Below are positions 27,137-36,411 of a DNA stretch of 64,000 nucleotides, piece by piece; the first letter of the stretch is position 1, and every line of letters starts with the position of its first letter. Origin of the DNA: Alkalihalobacillus alcalophilus ATCC 27647 = CGMCC 1.3604 (GTDB taxonomy: Bacteria; Bacillota; Bacilli; Bacillales; Bacillaceae_D); contig NZ_ALPT02000010.1 of assembly GCF_000292245.2 (NCBI RefSeq), positions 5,475 through 69,474 on the forward strand, given 5' to 3'. The notes beneath the pieces are model-generated. The model had not been told where the DNA came from. It ran no database searches and saw only the letters and a list, made by a program, of their open reading frames with translations. The translations under genes were made by a program, and so were the position numbers.

Positions 27137-27718
27137 TTATGCGTTAACTTTGACCATTGATGGACGAATAACGCGGTCCTTCAACTGATAGCCTTTTTGT
27201 AATTCTTCCACAATTTGATTTGATTCATAACCCTCTTCTTCCACTTGCATAACCGCTTGATGACGATGCGGATCGAAGGTTTCACCAACAGTTGGAATTA
27301 ATTCAACCCCTTCGTTCTTAAGGGCATCTTGTAATTGGCGATAAACCATGTCCATTCCTGTTAGAAGAGATTTTGTTTCTTCTGATTCAGGTTCTACAAC
27401 TAAAGCACGCTCAAAATTATCTAATACAGGAAGTAGACTTTCGATAATTGATTGCGATCTATATTTGGCAGCCGCTTCTTTTTCTTCGCGAGAACGGCGT
27501 CTGAAATTATCATAATCAGCTTGAACTCTTAAAATCCGTTGGTTCGCTTCAGCTAATTGAGCTTCTAATTCATTTTCACGTGAATTTTCTTCCTCTTCAT
27601 TTGCTTCTACTACTTCATCAACAAATTCATCATTCTCTGTTTCCTCTGTGAGCTTTTCAGGTTGATTTTCATCTTGTTCAGTCATTGTTTCCATATCTTT
27701 GGCTTCATTCTTATTCAT
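27137..27718 (-). CDS. grpE: Nucleotide exchange factor GrpE
   Basis: GrpE releases ADP from DnaK. The 193-residue protein has a long acidic N-terminus, a coiled coil leading into RVQADYDNFRRR, and the beta domain with DPHRHQAVM and the usual end GYQLKDRVIRPSMVKV. I choose the ATG at 27718 because GGAGGTGA lies five bases before it; the GTG at 27727 overlaps the site. Confidence 0.98.
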   Translation of the reverse strand: MNKNEAKDMETMTEQDENQPEKLTEETENDEFVDEVVEANEEEENSRENELEAQLAEANQRILRVQADYDNFRRRSREEKEAAAKYRSQSIIESLLPVLDNFERALVVEPESEETKSLLTGMDMVYRQLQDALKNEGVELIPTVGETFDPHRHQAVMQVEEEGYESNQIVEELQKGYQLKDRVIRPSMVKVNA

Positions 27719-27883
27719 TTGACTCACCTCCTCATAATGTAAAAATCGCTCTTAATCACCCTACAAACGAGCTTTTTCAGCCCTATAAAAGGGTGAGGTA
27801 AGATACACAAGCACAACCTAACCACCTTTTATCTTCTTACGAAACAAAAGGAGATTAGGTTTCCTTTTCATTCAATGTTTCAT

Positions 27884-28909
27884 TTATCTGTGTAGCTTTG
27901 TTAATATTTTCGTCAAATCCTTTGAAATCGTATCAACGACTCCAATGACACGGCGATATTCCATCCGGGTTGGCCCAATGATTCCAATTGTCCCCATATG
28001 CTTACCTGCTACCTCATAGCTTGCTGTAATCATACTAATATTATCAAATGCTTCATGTTTGTTTTCGTGCCCGATTTTCACTTGAACTCCAACGTCATTA
28101 GCCCGTAAAACTTGATTCATGATGTTATCTTGCTCTAACATTTCAAACAAGACACGCACTTTATCAATATCCCGAAACTCGGGTTGATTTAATAAATTCA
28201 TTTTCCCACTGTAAATAACTTTTTCATGTTTTTCAAGCTCAAGAGACTCACCAATGGCACCGAGCATTTGTTGATAATTCTGCACATGACGCATCATAAC
28301 GCCTGCAATTTCTGTTTTAAGCTTATTCCTAAGTTGATACAGAGGCACTCCAACTAAACGATCATTTAAGATATTGACGATAATTTGGATATCTTCTCCT
28401 GCCATATTAGGCGGAATGACAATCGTTTGATTTTCAACATGACCTGTATCTGTTACAAGAATTAAGATCGCCGAGATATCGGTCAATGGGATGATTTGAA
28501 TATTTCTTAACTTCGTCTCAAACACTTCTGGACCTAACACGATTGAGATATAACTCGTCATATTAGATAAAATCCGAGCCGAAAGCTGGATAACATCCTC
28601 CACTTCCTGCATACGGTCTGAAAACAAGGAACGAATTCCCTCTTTTTCAAGCTTCGTTAAATGTTGCGGCATTAATAGATGGTCCACATAATAGCGATAC
28701 CCCTTCTGTGAAGGAATTCGACCAGCTGAACTATGTGGCTTTTCTAGGAAACCTAATTCCTCTAAATCAGCCATATCATTTCGTATCGTCGCCGAACTAA
28801 AAGAAATATCATCACGTTTTGAAATACTGCGTGAACCAACTGGCTCAGCAGAGCGCACGTAATCGTCCACAATCGCATGTAAAATTAACAATTGCCTTTC
28901 TGTTAGCAT
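27884..28909 (-). CDS. hrcA: Heat-shock repressor HrcA
   Basis: HrcA binds CIRCE operators and represses class I heat-shock genes, with activity tuned by GroEL in relatives. The 341-residue protein has an N-terminal winged helix (SSATIRNDMADLEELGFLEK followed by HSSAGRIPS) and a GAF-like domain. The operator lies just upstream of its own start, so the operon is autoregulated. A 165-base gap without an obvious gene separates it from grpE. Confidence 0.98.
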   Translation of the reverse strand: MLTERQLLILHAIVDDYVRSAEPVGSRSISKRDDISFSSATIRNDMADLEELGFLEKPHSSAGRIPSQKGYRYYVDHLLMPQHLTKLEKEGIRSLFSDRMQEVEDVIQLSARILSNMTSYISIVLGPEVFETKLRNIQIIPLTDISAILILVTDTGHVENQTIVIPPNMAGEDIQIIVNILNDRLVGVPLYQLRNKLKTEIAGVMMRHVQNYQQMLGAIGESLELEKHEKVIYSGKMNLLNQPEFRDIDKVRVLFEMLEQDNIMNQVLRANDVGVQVKIGHENKHEAFDNISMITASYEVAGKHMGTIGIIGPTRMEYRRVIGVVDTISKDLTKILTKLHR

Positions 28910-28924
28910 CTACTATCACCTCTG

Positions 28925-28951
28925 TTAGCACTCTATATACCTGAGTGCTAA
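28925..28951 (-). promoter_or_regulatory. CIRCE operator
   Basis: A perfect TTAGCACTC - nine bases - GAGTGCTAA inverted repeat, the canonical HrcA operator, lies between the promoter and the hrcA start. Confidence 0.98.
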
Positions 28952-28961
28952 ATCTATTGAT

Positions 28962-28990
28962 AAATTATCAAAAAGGGCTCGATTTGTCAA
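28962..28990 (-). promoter_or_regulatory. SigmaA promoter of the hrcA operon
   Basis: On the minus strand TTGACA (28985-28990) and TAATTT (28962-28967) are 17 bases apart, directly upstream of the CIRCE element, so HrcA would block initiation. Confidence 0.85.
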
Positions 28991-29106
28991 TATATAAAGC
29001 TTGAAGAGATCGAGATAAAATTAGATCCTATTTGTATAAGCATGGGGAGTTTACCTCCTCATTGAAATTCTTCCCTCATTTACGTTGACTGCTTATATAC
29101 CTTCAC

Positions 29107-30261
29107 TTAGTCCACATCATTCAATACGGCTAAAAATTGTTCAAAGACTTCGTTTCCGAGTAGCAATCCTTCGTCTGTTAATCGAATTCCGTTTGTCGTA
29201 TCTTCAATCAACCCTCGATTTTTCAACTTCATCAGTTGTACTTGAAATAGTTGTTCATAGTCGAGGTTGTACTTTTCGATAAAAAGAGAACGGTTAATCC
29301 CTTCCCGTTTTCTTAATCCTAAAAACATCTCTTCTTCAATTTTTTCCACTAAGGACACCTTTGATTCTTGTAACCGTGGCAATTCCCCACAGGCTACAGC
29401 CTTTAAATACTTAGGTAAAGGTCCGTGGTTATGATGTCTAACGCCACTGACATAGCCATGCGCACCCGCTCCAAAGGCGTAGTATTCTTCGTTATTCCAA
29501 TAAACTAAATTATGCTTGCTTTCATAACCTGGCTTGGCAAAATTACTAATTTCGTACTGGACAAAACCATTGCTACTCGTTTGTTCTCGTAAAAGCTCAT
29601 ACATCTTGACTTCATCATCTTCTGGTGGAAGTTGAAGCTTGCCTTTACGCTGCCGATTAAAGAAAACCGTCTTTTCTTCTATTTTTAACGAATAAGCCGA
29701 AATATGTTCGACTCCAAGCTCAAAAGCTTTTTGTAACGTTATTTTAAATTGTTCTGGTGTTTGTTGTGGCAATCCAAACATTAAATCGATCGATATATTC
29801 TCAAAGCCAGCTTTCCGACTATTTTCGATCGCTTTATATATATTTTCTTCCACATGTGTGCGCCCAATCGCTTTTAATAAAACTTCATCAAAGGTTTGAA
29901 CCCCTATACTTAAGCGATTTACTCCATATTTTTTCAAAACATTAAGCCGGTCCATCGTCGCATTATCTGGGTTGACTTCAACCGTAAACTCCTCGACTTG
30001 TTCCATGGCGACTCTTTCTTGAATCCCTTGCAATAATCGCTCCAACTGCCCTGCCGATAAAGCCGTCGGTGTTCCGCCCCCGATATAAATCGTTTTTAAT
30101 TGAAACGGCTTCTGCTTATCACCTTTTGTTAAATCGAGTTCTTTTAAAACCGAATCGATATATTCTTCTACCGGCTGGTTTTTCAAAAAAACTTTATTAA
30201 AATCACAATAAAAACAAATTTGTTCACAAAAAGGGATGTGAATATACGCTGCTTGAATCAC
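29107..30261 (-). CDS. hemW: Radical SAM heme chaperone HemW
   Basis: This protein was long annotated as oxygen-independent coproporphyrinogen oxidase; members of this subgroup act as haem chaperones. The 384-residue protein begins with AAYIHIPFCEQICFYCDFNK, giving the CxxxCxxC cluster motif, and has GGGTPTAL and the C-terminal HemN domain. It lacks the extended N-terminus of true HemN. The start is GTG at 30261 after GAGGAGGGAG; the longer frame would run through the lepA terminator. Confidence 0.94.
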   Translation of the reverse strand: MIQAAYIHIPFCEQICFYCDFNKVFLKNQPVEEYIDSVLKELDLTKGDKQKPFQLKTIYIGGGTPTALSAGQLERLLQGIQERVAMEQVEEFTVEVNPDNATMDRLNVLKKYGVNRLSIGVQTFDEVLLKAIGRTHVEENIYKAIENSRKAGFENISIDLMFGLPQQTPEQFKITLQKAFELGVEHISAYSLKIEEKTVFFNRQRKGKLQLPPEDDEVKMYELLREQTSSNGFVQYEISNFAKPGYESKHNLVYWNNEEYYAFGAGAHGYVSGVRHHNHGPLPKYLKAVACGELPRLQESKVSLVEKIEEEMFLGLRKREGINRSLFIEKYNLDYEQLFQVQLMKLKNRGLIEDTTNGIRLTDEGLLLGNEVFEQFLAVLNDVD

Positions 30262-30286
30262 AACTCTCCCTCCTCTTCCTTTGATA

Positions 30287-30318
30287 GAAAAACCGCAGGA
30301 TACGCCCCTGCGGTTTTC
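30287..30318 (-). terminator. Terminator after lepA
   Basis: A stem of about 12 bp (30287-30299 with 30307-30318, near-perfect) is flanked by A5 and T4 runs, between lepA and hemW. Confidence 0.85.
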
Positions 30319-30328
30319 TTCAGTCACA

Positions 30329-32149
30329 TTAATCATCCATACGTAACACAGCCATGAACGCCTCTTGTGGCACTTCAACACTACCAACAGACTTCATTCG
30401 CTTTTTACCTTCTTTTTGTTTCTCTAATAGCTTCCGCTTACGGGAGATGTCTCCTCCGTAACATTTTGCTAATACATTTTTTCGCATTGCTTTAATGGTC
30501 GAACGAGCGATAATCTTTTGACCAATACTCGCTTGAATTGGCACTTCAAATTGTTGGCGAGGAATTAATTCTTTTAATTTCTCTACAATAATTTTCCCGC
30601 GCTCATAGGCCGAATCACGGTGCACGATAACCGAGAGAGCATCGACTGTTTCACTATTTAATAAAATATCCATTTTCACCAATTTAGATTGTTTATAACC
30701 AATTAGTTCATAATCAAAAGAAGCATATCCTTTTGTGCTTGATTTTAACTGGTCAAAGAAATCATAAACAATTTCTGAAAGCGGAATTTCATAGACGATT
30801 TGGACCCGATTCTCATCCAAATACTGCATATCAATAAAAATCCCACGTTTCCCTTGGCATAACTCCATCACGGCTCCTACATAATCATTCGGAACCATTA
30901 CCTTAGCTTTTACATATGGCTCTTCTACATGCTCAATCTTTTGAGCATCTGGCATATTGGCTGGGTTATCGACTTTTAACTCCTCGCCATTTGTCAGCGT
31001 TACATTGTAGATAACACTTGGAGCCGTTGTAATTAATGTAATTCCAAACTCACGCTCAATCCGTTCTTGAATGATTTCCATATGCAAAAGTCCTAAAAAT
31101 CCACAACGGAAACCAAAACCAAGAGCCTGTGAAGTTTCTGGCTCATATTGTAAGGACGCATCGTTTAACTCTAGTCGTTCTAATGCTTCGCGTAAATCGT
31201 TATATTCATTCGTATCAACTGGATAAAGTCCACAATATACCATCGGATTCATTTTACGATAACCTGGAAGTGGTTCACTTGCAGGATTTCCTGCACTCGT
31301 AATTGTATCCCCGACTCTTGTATCGCCAACGTTTTTAATGGAGGCCGATAAAAACCCAACATCGCCTACCGTTAATTCATCACGTTTTTCCGCTTTAGGG
31401 GTAAAGACCCCAATTTCCGTTACTTCAAATTCCTTACCCGTTGCCATCATCCGGATTTTTTGGCCTGGTTTAACCGTTCCTTCAACAATTCGAATATACG
31501 CAACAACCCCACGGTAGGAATCATATAACGAATCGAAAATAAGAGCCTTTAACGGACCTTCAGGATCTCCTGTTGGTGCTGGGACCTTTTCAACAACTTG
31601 TTCTAAGATTTCACCAATTCCAATCCCATTTTTGGCAGAAGCAAGAACAGCATCAGAAGCATCAAGACCAATTACATCTTCTACTTCTTTTTTGACACGT
31701 TCTGGCTCTGCACTTGGCAAATCAATCTTATTAATAACCGGTAAAATTTCTAAATCATTATCAAGGGCTAAATACACATTAGCTAATGTTTGGGCTTCAA
31801 TCCCTTGAGCCGCATCGACAATTAAAAGCGCCCCTTCACAAGCCGCTAAGCTTCGAGACACCTCATATGTAAAATCGACATGTCCAGGTGTATCAATTAA
31901 GTGGAAAATGTATTCCTCACCATCTTTTGCGGTGTATGTTAACTGTACAGCATTTAATTTAATCGTAATTCCTCGTTCACGCTCAAGATCCATGGCATCA
32001 AGCGTTTGTTCCTTCATTTCACGTTCCGTTAAAGCACCTGTTTGTTCTAAAATACGGTCGGCCAAAGTTGACTTCCCGTGATCAATATGAGCAATGATAG
32101 AGAAATTACGAATCTTCTCTTGTCTTGCTCGACGTTGTTCATTATTCAT
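30329..32149 (-). CDS. lepA: Elongation factor 4 (LepA)
   Basis: LepA is a ribosome-dependent GTPase, related to EF-G, that affects translation under stress and 30S assembly. The 606-residue protein has AHIDHGKST, DTPGHVDF and NKIDLPSA, and the LepA-specific C-terminus with KCYGGDISRKRKLLEKQKEG. The ATG at 32149 has GGAG eight bases upstream; the GTG at 32158 lies right against the site and is rejected. It heads the lepA-hemW pair. Confidence 0.98.
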   Translation of the reverse strand: MNNEQRRARQEKIRNFSIIAHIDHGKSTLADRILEQTGALTEREMKEQTLDAMDLERERGITIKLNAVQLTYTAKDGEEYIFHLIDTPGHVDFTYEVSRSLAACEGALLIVDAAQGIEAQTLANVYLALDNDLEILPVINKIDLPSAEPERVKKEVEDVIGLDASDAVLASAKNGIGIGEILEQVVEKVPAPTGDPEGPLKALIFDSLYDSYRGVVAYIRIVEGTVKPGQKIRMMATGKEFEVTEIGVFTPKAEKRDELTVGDVGFLSASIKNVGDTRVGDTITSAGNPASEPLPGYRKMNPMVYCGLYPVDTNEYNDLREALERLELNDASLQYEPETSQALGFGFRCGFLGLLHMEIIQERIEREFGITLITTAPSVIYNVTLTNGEELKVDNPANMPDAQKIEHVEEPYVKAKVMVPNDYVGAVMELCQGKRGIFIDMQYLDENRVQIVYEIPLSEIVYDFFDQLKSSTKGYASFDYELIGYKQSKLVKMDILLNSETVDALSVIVHRDSAYERGKIIVEKLKELIPRQQFEVPIQASIGQKIIARSTIKAMRKNVLAKCYGGDISRKRKLLEKQKEGKKRMKSVGSVEVPQEAFMAVLRMDD

Positions 32150-32190
32150 TCTCGTCACTCCTAGTAAACGTACAACATAGACTAACCCTC

Positions 32191-32219
32191 ATTATAGCAA
32201 GCGTTGAACTACTGTTCAA
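32191..32219 (-). promoter_or_regulatory. SigmaA promoter of lepA
   Basis: On the minus strand TTGAAC (32214-32219) and a perfect TATAAT (32191-32196) are 17 bases apart, about 40 bases upstream of the lepA start. Confidence 0.88.
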
Positions 32220-32320
32220 TCTTTTGTTTGGATAAGCATGACGTTTATTCTTATTTTATCTTGATATTGTATTCGAACGAGCCTTTTGACGTTCCTCTTA
32301 TCATACCCGATAAACTCATA

Positions 32321-32344
32321 AAAAAGCAGTAAGGAATCCTTACT
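32321..32344 (-). terminator. Terminator after yqxA
   Basis: AGTAAGG (32328-32334) pairs with CCTTACT (32338-32344); on the minus strand the stem is followed by GC and six T. Confidence 0.75.
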
Positions 32345-32383
32345 ACTTTGAGACGTTTAACATCTGGTTCACCTTTAGAAACT

Positions 32384-32758
32384 TTACCCATCTGTTTCAC
32401 CTGTAAACATATGATGAACAAACCCCATCACTGCTTCCAAAGTGCTCCGACACATTTTATGAAAACTAGATGAGAGATACCCTCCAAGATCGGAGAAGAA
32501 GTTAAAATTGCCAACTTCTTTCGCTCGTTCTTTTTTTTCGATTAAATCATTAGTTGCATTAACGGTTTGCCTGCTTTCGGTCACAACGGTTGAAGGTGTT
32601 TGGGTAGTGGACTCTTTTGATACGTTTGTTTCTGTCGAAATATTTAGCGGAACAGGAATCGAGCGCCCCGCTTGCTCATTCATATATTGCACACCGGCTA
32701 ACACGCCAAATAACAATACAAATAAAAAGGCCAGCCCGAACCCAAACATCTTTTTCAC
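32384..32758 (-). CDS. yqxA: YqxA-like small membrane protein (DUF3679)
   Basis: This protein of about 124 residues sits directly downstream of spoIIP, the position of yqxA in B. subtilis. It has one N-terminal transmembrane helix, a Ser/Thr-rich linker and a C-terminal region with LGGYLSSSFHKMCRSTLEAV. I prefer the GTG at 32758, nine bases after AAAGGAG; ATG codons at 32767 and 32749 are alternatives. Its function is unknown, though co-transcription with spoIIP suggests a sporulation role. Confidence 0.8.
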   Translation of the reverse strand: MKKMFGFGLAFLFVLLFGVLAGVQYMNEQAGRSIPVPLNISTETNVSKESTTQTPSTVVTESRQTVNATNDLIEKKERAKEVGNFNFFSDLGGYLSSSFHKMCRSTLEAVMGFVHHMFTGETDG

Positions 32759-32773
32759 CCTCAACATCTCCTT

Positions 32774-33937
32774 TTAATCATTGTGATAATGCTCAAAATA
32801 ATACTCAGCAAACACTTTAGCAATCACTTCTGCCGTCCGATACGCTTCTTCAAGTGTATTGTCATAACCACCCATTTCGATTAACAGCGAATTCGTATTT
32901 AAATCTTGATTAAAAACCCCATTCGTTCTCGTCCCCGTTTTTAATGGGGCTACGCGACTTAAGCCTGGATAATATTCCTCCATTATCCCAACAAGTTCTT
33001 CTGCAAGTTGCAGGCTCCGACCATAGTCATCATGATTTCCTCCGATAACAAATAACGCTTTCGCATAATCAACACCATTAATATTGACGGTTGTTCTCTC
33101 TCTAGGTAAGCTGTCACGATGTAAATCAAAGACAAATTCTACTGTATCATTTGTCTCTAACGTTTCCGTAATAAACTCTCTTGCCCCTGTATAAGACTGA
33201 TTGTAATTCCAACCACGTTCCTTCAACATCCCTTGCACATCTCGCTCTTCTACTAAAGCCCCAATCCCATGTTTCTCGAGCTCAATCGCTAATTTATCAC
33301 TCACTAATGTAATATTAACTTGCGAATGATAAGCCTCGTTTGGTACAGTCGTTTCAAGCTCTGGTAAATAAGACTCATGATTATGAGCATTGATGATATA
33401 AACGACTTGTTGCCCATTTGTATTCTGGTTTGCTTGGGCTTGCTTTTCTTTTTCAAGCTCTTCTAACTTAGCTAAACTTTCTTTTGTCGCTTCCCTTTCC
33501 GCTAATATGATTTCAAGTGGCGGTGCAGACTCCGCTAATAAATCAGTGTGTTCATAACCTTCACCCGAGATGTACATTTCGCCCTGATAGTGGCTCATCC
33601 CAGGCAATTCTCTTCCTAAAAAACTTCTAGGGTCATCGAGGCTAATGCTTGTAACTGTATTAAAAATCGTTTCCCCAACATTCAAACCTTGATAACTCAC
33701 AGGTAAATTCGTTTTAAAATAATGGTTTTCTAAGCCCATAAAATATAAAAAATCTTCCCCACTAACTTCACTCGACCATTGATAAAACGTAACTGAACTT
33801 GGTTTATTATCAACAGTTGTTAAAACCCCTGTCACTAAAAAAATTATGATAATCCCCAAAAAGACTGTTAAAAATATATGTTTAAAGCTCGTCCGCTTTT
33901 TTTGTCCGCTCATAAAATAACTTTGCCTTCGCCTCAT
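32774..33937 (-). CDS. spoIIP: Stage II sporulation protein P
   Basis: SpoIIP is an amidase and endopeptidase of the SpoIIDMP complex that degrades septal peptidoglycan during engulfment. The protein of about 387 residues has one N-terminal transmembrane helix and an extracytoplasmic catalytic domain with INAHNHESYLPELE, FDLHRDS and LIEMGGYDN. Several starts are possible (33949 GTG, 33937 ATG, 33913 ATG); 33937 has GGGTG eight bases upstream. It follows gpr after a terminator and precedes yqxA, the standard gene order. Confidence 0.95.
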   Translation of the reverse strand: MRRRQSYFMSGQKKRTSFKHIFLTVFLGIIIIFLVTGVLTTVDNKPSSVTFYQWSSEVSGEDFLYFMGLENHYFKTNLPVSYQGLNVGETIFNTVTSISLDDPRSFLGRELPGMSHYQGEMYISGEGYEHTDLLAESAPPLEIILAEREATKESLAKLEELEKEKQAQANQNTNGQQVVYIINAHNHESYLPELETTVPNEAYHSQVNITLVSDKLAIELEKHGIGALVEERDVQGMLKERGWNYNQSYTGAREFITETLETNDTVEFVFDLHRDSLPRERTTVNINGVDYAKALFVIGGNHDDYGRSLQLAEELVGIMEEYYPGLSRVAPLKTGTRTNGVFNQDLNTNSLLIEMGGYDNTLEEAYRTAEVIAKVFAEYYFEHYHND

Positions 33938-34056
33938 CCCCTTTAACACCCTTTCATAAACTTGTCCCTCATTCGTCCATGCTTATGGTGATACTCGATT
34001 ATATGCTTGTCCACTAAAAATAGAACAACTACTAGTTGAATGTTTAGAAAAGGGCA

Positions 34057-34099
34057 ATAAAAAAAGCCAGTGAGAATTGTTGAGTCCACACTAGCTTTT
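34057..34099 (-). terminator. Terminator after gpr
   Basis: An imperfect stem (about 34062-34072 with 34089-34099) is followed on the minus strand by a run of seven T, between gpr and spoIIP. Confidence 0.7.
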
Positions 34100-34181
34100 A
34101 ATCAAAAGATATTTTCTGTTTAGGAAGTCCTTTTTCAAGTAACTCTCCGTACACTCACAGGAAAGTAGCAAAAAAACAATT

Positions 34182-35312
34182 TTAATGAGTGTATGCTCCT
34201 GTATTGTCTTGGTTAATCGACTTGTGCAAAGCTGCATTTAACCCGGCTGCAATGACATTGGCCATATCATCAATAAAGACATCGACCTCCTTTGGTGTCA
34301 CCATTAAATTATGACCTAACGGAGAAAGCACTTCTTGAATGAGCTGTCTTTTTTCTTCCTCCGGTAAATTCCCAATCATCCCCATAATCGTTTGACGTTT
34401 TTCTTCATTCGGTAAATCCTCGTCAGTTAGAGTTCTTTTTTCACCAAAAGTCATCCCAGCTGGAACTAACCCTCGAGAAGGTGCCCCCCCTTCCCGCATT
34501 TCTTTACCAAAATGTTTCAACACAAAATCAATCGTATCACTCGTAATCGATACAGCATCAACAACGGTTGGAATCCCGACAGCAATGACTGGAATACCTA
34601 ATGTATCCATGCTTAAATCCTTTCGTTTATTCCCAACCCCGCTTCCAGGGTGAATTCCTGTATCCGACACTTGAATCGTAGCATTGACCCGTTCAATTGA
34701 ACGAGAAGCAAGAGCATCAATCGCGATCACAAAGTCAGGCTTCGTCTTTTCGATAATGCCAAAGATCACATCACTCGTTTCGATTCCCGTTAACCCCATC
34801 ACACCAGGTGTTACAGCACTCACAGGCCTAAAGCCGTCCTGTACTTGTTCTGGTGCTAATTCGAATAAATGACGTGTAATCAACAAGTTTTCGGCTGCAA
34901 TGGGCCCAAGGGCATCTGGGGTCACATTCCAGTTCCCAAGACCAACAACTAAACATGTGTGATGTTCTTCAATACCAACCTCTGTTAAAAATTGATGGAA
35001 GTGCTCCGCAAATACTCGTTCCATCACTTCTTGTTTTTCTGTATCTCTTTGCCGAATGGCCTGTGACTCAAACGATAAATATTTTCCCGGTTTTTTCCCT
35101 AACCGTTCTGCCCCTTCTGTCGTAATTTCAACCCTTGTAATCTTGACCCCCTCATCTTCTGTTTCATCTACCGTCACGCCACTAACCGATGAGCTTTCCT
35201 GCACTGGTTCTGGACGTTTGTTATCTTCCTCCAAAACCATTTGATGGGCTTCTAGTGCAAGATCGGTACGAATTTGATATTGAGATAAGTCTAAATTTTG
35301 TTCATTTGACAC
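34182..35312 (-). CDS. gpr: Germination protease
   Basis: GPR is the spore aspartic-type endopeptidase that degrades small acid-soluble spore proteins at germination. It is made as a zymogen. The 376-residue protein begins with a propeptide containing QYQIRTDLALEA and has VGLGNWNVTPDALGP, VIAIDALASRS and GVGNKRKDLS. The start is GTG at 35312, eight bases after GGAGG; the ATG at 35327 overlaps that site. It is divergent from rpsT, as in B. subtilis. Confidence 0.96.
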   Translation of the reverse strand: MSNEQNLDLSQYQIRTDLALEAHQMVLEEDNKRPEPVQESSSVSGVTVDETEDEGVKITRVEITTEGAERLGKKPGKYLSFESQAIRQRDTEKQEVMERVFAEHFHQFLTEVGIEEHHTCLVVGLGNWNVTPDALGPIAAENLLITRHLFELAPEQVQDGFRPVSAVTPGVMGLTGIETSDVIFGIIEKTKPDFVIAIDALASRSIERVNATIQVSDTGIHPGSGVGNKRKDLSMDTLGIPVIAVGIPTVVDAVSITSDTIDFVLKHFGKEMREGGAPSRGLVPAGMTFGEKRTLTDEDLPNEEKRQTIMGMIGNLPEEEKRQLIQEVLSPLGHNLMVTPKEVDVFIDDMANVIAAGLNAALHKSINQDNTGAYTH

Positions 35313-35386
35313 GACGTCTACCTCCATTTTCCGTTTTAAAAAGTTTAACGTTAGCGTTTCCTTCTCGGTTTGTTTTCATTCTTCTA

Positions 35387-35415
35387 TTGCAATTCTTGCT
35401 TATTTTTGATAGAAT
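35387..35415 (+). promoter_or_regulatory. SigmaA promoter of rpsT
   Basis: TTGCAA (35387-35392) and TAGAAT (35410-35415) are 17 bases apart, giving a leader of about 115 bases before rpsT. Confidence 0.78.
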
Positions 35416-35537
35416 GCTGTTTGTTGTATTGATAGTATTCGTGATATTATCATGACCTTGAATCAAGGAAAAAAATCGTCTTTTTTTTTGAAATGGACGA
35501 GTCAAAACAGCTACTGTTCATGCAGGAGGTGAAAGGT

Positions 35538-35804
35538 ATGCCAAATATTAAATCAGCAATCAAACGTGTGAAAACTAACGACAAAAAACGTGCTCACAAC
35601 ATCGCGATCAAATCAGCTTTACGTACAGCGATCAAAAACTTTGAAGCGACTGTAGAAGCTGGCGATGCAGAAAATGCAAAAACAGCTTTTGTTACAGCTA
35701 CTAAAAAGCTTGATAAAGCAGCGGACAAAGGTCTTATTCATAAAAATGCAGCTTCTCGTCAAAAATCTCGCCTAGCGAAACAATTAAACGGTTTATCTGC
35801 ATAA
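35538..35804 (+). CDS. rpsT: Ribosomal protein S20
   Basis: S20 binds the 5' domain of 16S rRNA in the 30S subunit. The 88-residue basic, helical protein begins MPNIKSAIKRVKTNDKKRAH and ends SRLAKQLNGLSA. The ATG at 35538 follows AGGAGGTGA. It is divergent from gpr and converges on holA, with a tandem repeat array between the two 3' ends. Confidence 0.98.
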   Translation: MPNIKSAIKRVKTNDKKRAHNIAIKSALRTAIKNFEATVEAGDAENAKTAFVTATKKLDKAADKGLIHKNAASRQKSRLAKQLNGLSA

Positions 35805-35859
35805 TTGAACAAGACTACAGTTCACCTGTAGTCTAGACCAACAGTCAAAAAGAAGCAGT

Positions 35860-35900
35860 CCTTTAAAGTCATTGAATGGCTTTAGAGGGCTTTTCTTTTT
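35860..35900 (+). terminator. Terminator after rpsT
   Basis: CCTTTAAAG (35860-35868) pairs with CTTTAGAGG (35880-35888, one wobble), followed by GCTTTTCTTTTT. A further hairpin at 35811-35833 just after the stop lacks a T-run. Confidence 0.75.
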
Positions 35901-35967
35901 ATAATGGTGTAATCTACTCTCGCCCCTCCTTAGTTGTCCGCGAACCATGATAGGGACTGCTTTTCTT

Positions 35968-36343
35968 GTCACCAAACCGCGGTGGATTCCTCTTTTCCCT
36001 TTTTCCCTCCTCTTTTTGTGTCACCAAACCGCGATGGATACTTCTTTTTCCTTTTTCCCTCCTCTTTTTTGTCACCAAACCGCGATGGATACTTCTTTTT
36101 CCTTTCTCCCTCCTCTTTTTGTGTCACCAAAAACGCGATGGATACTTCTTTTTTCCTTTTTCCCTCCTCTTTTTTGTCACCAAACCGCGATGGACTCCTC
36201 TTTTTCCTTTCTCCCTCCTCTTTTTTCGTCACCAAACCGCGATGGATACTTCTTTTCCCTTTTTCCCTCCTCTTTTTGTGTCACCAAACCGCGGTGGACT
36301 CCTCTTTTCCATTTCTCCCTCCTCTTTTTTCGTCATCAAACTC
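35968..36343. repeat. Tandem array of 52-bp units between rpsT and holA
   Basis: Seven imperfect units begin with GTCACCAAACCGCGATGG at 35968, 36020, 36071, 36123, 36176, 36228 and 36280, with a partial eighth at 36332. Spacings are 52, 51, 52, 53, 52, 52 and 52. The second half of each unit is an almost pure pyrimidine tract on the + strand. The unit is not a multiple of three and is free of stops in all three + frames and one minus frame, which makes several spurious reading frames. I see no gene in it. Confidence 0.95.
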
Positions 36344-36411
36344 TCACCACACTAAAACCACAATAAAAAAGACCCACTAGGTTTCCCTAATGAGACTTTA
36401 TCTTCTCAATT

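Noticed and set aside
32617..32820. Plus-strand frames antisense to yqxA and spoIIP
   Set aside because: They are shadows of well-supported minus-strand genes with no ribosome sites.
35811..35833. First hairpin after rpsT as the terminator
   Set aside because: The 9-bp stem is perfect but has no T-run; the hairpin at 35860-35888 followed by T-rich sequence is the better candidate.
35968..36343. Possible CRISPR array
   Set aside because: Units are contiguous diverged tandem copies with no unique spacers, and no cas genes are present. The same holds for 63629-64000.
35934..36380. Several overlapping open frames of 88-148 codons in three + frames and one minus frame
   Set aside because: They are caused by the 52-bp array, which has no stops in those frames; translations are just shifted copies of the repeat with no conserved domain.
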